From Exiguobacterium sp. FSL W8-0210 (GTDB lineage: Bacteria > Bacillota > Bacilli > Exiguobacteriales > Exiguobacteriaceae): DNA of 64,000 nucleotides. Both the position numbers and the translations under genes were made by a program. Of the stretch, positions 58,963-64,000 are shown one piece after another (positions within the stretch are counted from its first letter, which is position 1; every line of letters begins with the position of its first letter). Location of the stretch: contig NZ_JBBOUK010000001.1 of assembly GCF_038006045.1 (NCBI RefSeq), positions 2,397,001 to 2,461,000 of the forward strand. Direction: 5' to 3'. The notes beneath the pieces are model-generated. The model was not told the origin of the DNA. It saw only the letters and a list, made by a program, of their open reading frames with translations, and did no database searches.

Positions 58963-61827
58963 TCACGATTCAATTCGTGCCGCATCGCGTTCAAGGACCG
59001 GAGCGAGGTATCGTCCCGTGTAGGATGCTTTAACTTCAGCGATCTGTTCCGGTGTCCCGGCAGCAACGATCGTTCCGCCACCGTCACCCCCTTCTGGTCC
59101 GAGATCAATCAAGTAGTCTGCCGTCTTGATGACATCTAAATTGTGTTCGATGACGAGAACTGTATCACCATTGTCGACGAGACGTTGTAAGACTTTCAGG
59201 AGACGCGCGATATCGTGGACGTGGAGTCCTGTCGTCGGCTCATCGAGAATGTAGATCGTCTTCCCAGTCGAGCGCTTATGCAACTCGGACGCGAGTTTAA
59301 CACGTTGCGCTTCCCCGCCGGACAGTTCCGTCGCGGGTTGACCGAGACGCATGTACGTCAGACCGACGTCAGCGATCGTCTGTAATTTACGCGTGATCTT
59401 CGGAATGTTCTCGAAGAAAGCAAGGGCATCTTCAACCGTCATCTCAAGCACGTCGGCAATCGTTTTGCCTTTATATTTCACTTCGAGTGTTTCGCGGTTG
59501 TAGCGTTTCCCGTGACAGACTTCACACGGAACATAGACGTCCGGTAAGAAGTGCATCTCGATTTTGATGATTCCGTCACCGCGACACGCTTCACAACGTC
59601 CACCCTTGATGTTGAAACTGAAGCGTCCTTTTTTGTAACCACGGAGTTTCGCTTCGTTCGTCGAAGCAAAGACGTCACGGATGTCATCGAAGACACCGGT
59701 ATACGTTGCTGGGTTCGAACGTGGTGTCCGACCGATCGGCGATTGGTCGATGTCGATGACCTTGTCGATTTGATCCAGACCGGTGATCCCTTTATGAGCA
59801 CCCGGTTTTTCTTTCGCCCGGTTCATCTCGTGCGCGATCGTCTTATAGAGAATTTCATTGATCAACGTCGATTTCCCGGAGCCCGAGACACCGGTGACGG
59901 CGACGAACAGACCAAGCGGAATATCGACATCGACATTCTTCAAGTTGTTTTCCGATGCTTTGTGGATATGGAGCATCCGACCGTCTGGCTCTTTGCGTGT
60001 TGATGGAACAGGAATGAACTTCTTCCCGGACAAGTATTGACCAGTCAACGAGTTCGCATCCTGCATCAACTCTTCCGGTTTCCCGGCTGCCGTGACGAAT
60101 CCACCGTGATCGCCGGCACCAGGTCCGATATCGATCAAGTAGTCGGCTGCCATCATCGTGTCTTCATCGTGTTCGACGACGATCAACGTGTTGCCGAGAT
60201 CACGCATCGCCTTCAGCGTATTGATCAGACGATCATTATCACGTTGGTGTAACCCGATCGATGGTTCATCGAGAACGTAGAGGACGCCCGTTAGACGCGA
60301 ACCGATTTGTGTCGCAAGACGAATCCGTTGCGCTTCCCCACCGGACAATGTCCCCGCTGCGCGTGAGATCGTCAGGTAATCGAGACCGACGTTCTCAAGG
60401 AACGACGCCCGTTCGTGAATCTCACGGACGATCATCCGCGAAATCGTCTTATCCTTCTCACTTAATTTCTCCGGTAGTTCGTCGAAGAACATGACCGCTT
60501 GTTTGACAGACATCTTCGTCACTTCACCGATATGGTGGTCAGATACTTTGACGGCGAGCGATTCCCGTTTCAAGCGGTGTCCTTTACACGTCGGACATGC
60601 TTTCTTCGCCATGTAGCCTTCCATCTGTTCCCGAATATAATCAGACGACGTCTCCTTGAAACGACGTTGTAAGTTATTGAGGACCCCTTCGAAGTAGAGG
60701 TTCGTATTTCGGACCATCCCAAAGTCATTCTCATAACGGAAGTGGATCTCTTCCTTCGTGTTTCCGTTCAAGATCGTTTCGCGATGTTCTTCTGACAATT
60801 GTTCGAACGGTGTATCCATATCGATCTTGAAGTGGTCACAGACCGCTTTGAGTAATTGTGGATAATACTGCGAGCTCGTTGGTTCCCACGCCACGATTGC
60901 GCCTTCGTTCAATGACTTATCAGGATGCGGCACGACGAGATCAACATCGACCTCAAGCTTCGTTCCGAGACCATCACATGATGTACAAGCACCAAACGGT
61001 GAGTTGAACGAGAACATCCGTGGTTCGAGTTCGCCGATTGAGAAGCCACAAATTGGACAAGCATGATGTTCACTGAACAACAATTCGTTGCCGTCCATCG
61101 TATCGACGATGACCCGACCATCCGCGAGGCGAAGTGCAGTCTCAAGTGAGTCCGCAAGACGGGCTTCGACATCTGGTCGCACGACGACACGGTCGACGAC
61201 GACTTCGATCGAGTGTTTCTTGTTTTTCTCAAGCGTGATCTCTTCGGCGAGATCCATCGTCTCTCCGTTGACACGGACGCGGACGAAGCCTTCCTTCTTC
61301 AAATCGTCGAGCACCTTGACGTGCGTTCCTTTTCGTCCGGAAACGATTGGCGCGAGGATTTGCAGACGAGTCCGCTCCGGTAACTCCATCACTTGGTCGA
61401 CCATCTGACTGATTGTCTGGCTCGAAATCTCGATTCCGTGATTCGGACAAATCGGTTTACCAATTCGTGCGTACAATAGACGCAGATAATCATAGATTTC
61501 TGTGACCGTTCCGACCGTCGAACGTGGGTTTTTACTAGTCGTCTTCTGGTCGATTGAAATTGCTGGACTCAGCCCTTCGATCGTGTCGACATCCGGTTTA
61601 TCCATCTGTCCGAGGAACTGACGGGCATAGGCAGATAAACTTTCGACATAACGTCGTTGTCCTTCCGCGTAAATCGTGTCGAAGGCAAGCGATGATTTCC
61701 CTGACCCGGACAAGCCCGTCAAGACGACGAGCTGATCGCGAGGGATTTCGACATCGATGTTTTGTAGATTATTGACGCGAGCGCCTTTGATGATAATCTG
61801 ATTCTTCTTTTCTCCCAACTTAGGCAC
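58963..61827 (-). CDS. uvrA: excinuclease ABC subunit A
   Basis: Damage-recognition ATPase of nucleotide excision repair, 954 residues. Two ABC modules: the first Walker A is [20 protein letters not shown], the second [17 protein letters not shown]. Signatures are [13 protein letters not shown] and [13 protein letters not shown]. Zinc clusters are [17 protein letters not shown]...CTSCDGLG and [11 protein letters not shown]...CEVCHGKRY. The start is probably GTG 61827, overlapping the uvrB stop by 8 bp; TTG 61818 is an alternative. Confidence 0.96.
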   Translation of the reverse strand: MPKLGEKKNQIIIKGARVNNLQNIDVEIPRDQLVVLTGLSGSGKSSLAFDTIYAEGQRRYVESLSAYARQFLGQMDKPDVDTIEGLSPAISIDQKTTSKNPRSTVGTVTEIYDYLRLLYARIGKPICPNHGIEISSQTISQMVDQVMELPERTRLQILAPIVSGRKGTHVKVLDDLKKEGFVRVRVNGETMDLAEEITLEKNKKHSIEVVVDRVVVRPDVEARLADSLETALRLADGRVIVDTMDGNELLFSEHHACPICGFSIGELEPRMFSFNSPFGACTSCDGLGTKLEVDVDLVVPHPDKSLNEGAIVAWEPTSSQYYPQLLKAVCDHFKIDMDTPFEQLSEEHRETILNGNTKEEIHFRYENDFGMVRNTNLYFEGVLNNLQRRFKETSSDYIREQMEGYMAKKACPTCKGHRLKRESLAVKVSDHHIGEVTKMSVKQAVMFFDELPEKLSEKDKTISRMIVREIHERASFLENVGLDYLTISRAAGTLSGGEAQRIRLATQIGSRLTGVLYVLDEPSIGLHQRDNDRLINTLKAMRDLGNTLIVVEHDEDTMMAADYLIDIGPGAGDHGGFVTAAGKPEELMQDANSLTGQYLSGKKFIPVPSTRKEPDGRMLHIHKASENNLKNVDVDIPLGLFVAVTGVSGSGKSTLINEILYKTIAHEMNRAKEKPGAHKGITGLDQIDKVIDIDQSPIGRTPRSNPATYTGVFDDIRDVFASTNEAKLRGYKKGRFSFNIKGGRCEACRGDGIIKIEMHFLPDVYVPCEVCHGKRYNRETLEVKYKGKTIADVLEMTVEDALAFFENIPKITRKLQTIADVGLTYMRLGQPATELSGGEAQRVKLASELHKRSTGKTIYILDEPTTGLHVHDIARLLKVLQRLVDNGDTVLVIEHNLDVIKTADYLIDLGPEGGDGGGTIVAAGTPEQIAEVKASYTGRYLAPVLERDAARIES

Positions 61828-63787
61828 CTGCTTTCAATTCTAATATGAGGTCGCGGAGCTCAGCAGCTCTTTCGAACTGCATGTCTTTCGCCGCTTGACG
61901 CATCTCCTGGTCGAGCTGCTCAAGCAACGTTTCGCGCTCCGGTTTTTTGAGTTTGTTGAACTTCTCGAGTTTTTCGACGGTGTCGTCGCTCTCGATCGTC
62001 GTACTGATGACACCACGAACGTCTTTTTTGATCGTCTGCGGTGTGATGCCATGTTCTTCGTTGAACGCCATCTGGATCGCGCGACGACGTTCCGTCTCAT
62101 CGATCGCCCGTTGCATCGAATCGGTGACTTTATCGGCAAACAAGATGACGTGTCCTTCCGAGTTTCGCGCCGCCCGACCAATCGTTTGAATCAGCGAACG
62201 GTCCGACCGGAGGAACCCTTCCTTATCGGCATCAAGAATCGTCACGAGTGAGACTTCCGGAATATCCAGTCCTTCTCGTAACAAGTTGATCCCGACGAGG
62301 ACATCGTATTTCCCGAGTCGTAAGTCACGGATGATTTCAATCCGTTCCAGCGTCTTGATCTCCGAGTGCATGTAGTTGACCTTGACACCATTCTCTTTCA
62401 AGTAATCGGTCAAATCTTCTGCCATCTTCTTCGTCAGTGTCGTCACGAGAACACGTTCGTTCTTCGCGACCCGGTCACGGATGTTATCCATCAAGTAATC
62501 GATTTGTCCTGTGATCGGATGGATCTCGATCGTTGGATCAACAAGACCGGTCGGACGGATGATTTGCTCGACCATCTCTTTTGAATGTTCGAGTTCATAC
62601 GGTCCTGGTGTCGCCGAGATATAAATCGCCTGACTGACTTTTTCCTCAAACTCCTCGAACCGTAACGGACGGTTGTCTTTTGCCGACGGAAGACGGAAAC
62701 CGTGATCGACGAGGACTTGTTTCCGTGCCTGGTCCCCGTTATACATCCCGCGAATTTGTGGCAATGTGACGTGTGACTCATCGGCAACGAGTAAAAAGTC
62801 CTTCGGGAAGTAATCGAGCAATGTATACGGTGTTGCCCCTTCCGGCATCAAGTTCAAGTGACGCGAGTAGTTCTCGATTCCGGAACAATAGCCCATCTCC
62901 CGCATCATCTCAAGATCGTAGTTCGTCCGTTGTTCGAGCCGTTGCGCTTCAAGCAACTGATTGTCTTCACGTAACTTCGCAAGCTGCTCTTCCAGTTCCT
63001 TCTCGATGTTCGCGATCGCTTTCTGTAGACGGGTATCCCCCGTCACGAAGTGGGACGCCGGGAAGATCGAGATGTGCTCGCGGTCCGCGACGATCTCACC
63101 TGTCAGCGGATCCATGTCACGGATCCGTTCAATCTCGTCACCGAAGAACTCGACCCGGACACACTGTTCGTCGCGTGACGCCGGGAAGATTTCGACGACG
63201 TCTCCGCGGACGCGGAACCGTCCGCGCTGGAAGTCGATGTCGTTACGCTCATACTGAATGTCGATTAGACGACGAAGCATCTCGTTTCGCCCCATCTCAT
63301 TGCCGACACGCAGTGACAAAACGTGGTTGTTGTACTCTTCCGGGTTACCGAGACCATAGATACACGAAACGGACGCGACGATCAAGACGTCTTCCCGTTC
63401 GAACAAGGCGGACGTTGCCGAGTGACGCAACTTATCGATCTCATCGTTGATCGAAGAGTCCTTCTCAATGAACGTATCCGTCGATGGGACGTACGCTTCC
63501 GGTTGATAATAATCATAAAAACTAACGAAGTATTCGACCGCATTGTTCGGGAAGAATTCCTTGAACTCCGAGTAGAGTTGTCCCGCTAGTGTTTTGTTGT
63601 GGGCAAGGACGAGCGTCGGTTTCTTGATTTCCTTGATGACGTTCGAGACCGTGAACGTCTTCCCGGTACCGGTCGCCCCAAGCAACGTCTGATGTCGTTC
63701 GCCTTGTTTTAGCCCAGTCACCAATTTTTCGATTGCCGTCGGTTGATCACCGCCTGGTTCAAATGGTGAAACGAGTTCAAAATCCAT
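61820..63787 (-). CDS. uvrB: excinuclease ABC subunit B
   Basis: Damage-verification helicase-like protein of 655 residues that loads UvrC. Walker A is [15 protein letters not shown], the DNA-wedge beta-hairpin lies in [20 protein letters not shown], and helicase motifs are [28 protein letters not shown] and QTIGRAARN. The C-terminal UVR domain ([24 protein letters not shown]) binds UvrC/UvrA. ATG 63787 has GAGGGGG upstream and lies 7 codons inside a longer frame. Confidence 0.96.
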   Translation of the reverse strand: MDFELVSPFEPGGDQPTAIEKLVTGLKQGERHQTLLGATGTGKTFTVSNVIKEIKKPTLVLAHNKTLAGQLYSEFKEFFPNNAVEYFVSFYDYYQPEAYVPSTDTFIEKDSSINDEIDKLRHSATSALFEREDVLIVASVSCIYGLGNPEEYNNHVLSLRVGNEMGRNEMLRRLIDIQYERNDIDFQRGRFRVRGDVVEIFPASRDEQCVRVEFFGDEIERIRDMDPLTGEIVADREHISIFPASHFVTGDTRLQKAIANIEKELEEQLAKLREDNQLLEAQRLEQRTNYDLEMMREMGYCSGIENYSRHLNLMPEGATPYTLLDYFPKDFLLVADESHVTLPQIRGMYNGDQARKQVLVDHGFRLPSAKDNRPLRFEEFEEKVSQAIYISATPGPYELEHSKEMVEQIIRPTGLVDPTIEIHPITGQIDYLMDNIRDRVAKNERVLVTTLTKKMAEDLTDYLKENGVKVNYMHSEIKTLERIEIIRDLRLGKYDVLVGINLLREGLDIPEVSLVTILDADKEGFLRSDRSLIQTIGRAARNSEGHVILFADKVTDSMQRAIDETERRRAIQMAFNEEHGITPQTIKKDVRGVISTTIESDDTVEKLEKFNKLKKPERETLLEQLDQEMRQAAKDMQFERAAELRDLILELKAGA

Positions 63788-63825
63788 CGTTTGCTTCCCC
63801 CTCATCACGTTAAAAAATCTATTTC

Positions 63826-63854
63826 TATTGTATCACTTTACGAACAAACATTCG
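63826..63854 (-). promoter_or_regulatory. uvrB promoter region with LexA (DinR) box
   Basis: CGAATGTTTGTTCG (63841-63854, minus strand) differs from the Gram-positive SOS box CGAAC-N4-GTTCG at one position. A TACAAT -10 element lies about 12 bp downstream, so bound LexA would cover the -35 region of uvrBA. Confidence 0.72.
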
Positions 63855-63946
63855 ATTATGAAGTGCTCCTTTTAGGAAGTTACCCTTTTTTCGAAAATGC
63901 AAAAGTTTCTTTTTGCTTCGAGTGCTGATCTTCGATTTTTCTGCCG

Positions 63947-63987
63947 ACAAAAAAATCCCCGTCACGGCTGTTCCGTGACAGGGATGT
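63947..63987 (-). terminator. terminator of a gene beyond the right edge
   Basis: On the minus strand ATCCCTGTCACGG and CCGTGACGGGGAT pair around AACAG, followed by TTTTTTTG. The gene it ends lies outside the window. Confidence 0.85.
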
Positions 63988-64000
63988 ACTAGTTTAATGC

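Overview
The window looks like core chromosome of a low-GC Gram-positive bacterium of the order Bacillales, most likely Exiguobacterium. The grounds are Bacillus-like gene blocks (fadNAE; rapZ-yvcK-whiA; cggR-gapA-pgk-tpiA-gpmI-eno; hprK-lgt-ppaX-yvoF; uvrB-uvrA), strong AGGAGG ribosome sites, and a tmRNA whose tag reads GKTNTQLAAA, which I recall from Exiguobacterium. The genus call is inference. Most genes lie on the minus strand.

Layout. 1-9.3 kb: beta-oxidation operon fadN-fadA-fadE (fadE runs off the left edge) behind a FadR-like operator, then a methyltransferase, a proline dehydrogenase (fadM) and two membrane proteins. 9.4-17.2 kb: a compact ten-gene histidine operon hisZGDCBHAFIE, with the phosphatase hisJ divergent. 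17.2-20.5 kb: a lipoprotein, the formaldehyde-fixing hxlAB pair with its activator hxlR, and a GNAT acetyltransferase. 20.5-22.5 kb: a very AT-rich insert holding a reverse transcriptase with a roughly 300-nt structured leader, next to the 3' end of ssrA (tmRNA). 22.5-26.9 kb: ssrA, smpB, rnr, est, secG, i.e. ribosome rescue and RNA decay. 27.0-32.8 kb: the ribose operon rbsRKDACB with an operator inside its promoter and a cre site. 33.2-35.6 kb: an IS21-family element. 35.7-37.9 kb: small unknown proteins and a plant/actinobacterial-type acyl-ACP desaturase. 38.0-46.7 kb: lower glycolysis under CggR, a glutaredoxin-like protein and sigma-54. 46.9-54.1 kb: tRNA-Arg(CCG), CtsR-controlled clpP, a ribbon-helix-helix protein, whiA-yvcK-rapZ, trxB, a TPR protein and kapB. 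54.1-64 kb: yvoF-ppaX-lgt-hprK, a membrane protein, a DUF4097 protein, and uvrA/uvrB behind a LexA-like box.

How the parts fit together. Carbon flow is controlled at several levels visible here: CggR on glycolysis, HprK and PpaX on the HPr phosphorylation cycle, cre and an RbsR operator on ribose, and HxlR on the ribulose monophosphate shunt. Quality control is represented by tmRNA/SmpB/RNase R, ClpP and UvrAB.

The most novel candidate is the reverse transcriptase locus. It has the architecture of a defense-associated RT (DRT): its own promoter, a 5' non-coding RNA with several stems, and an RT with intact catalytic motifs. The leader is free of stop codons over more than 70 codons on both strands, as expected if it templates a repeat-encoded peptide as DRT2 RNAs do. 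A second unexplained feature is a family of three 125-150 bp structured intergenic repeats, plus a fragment.
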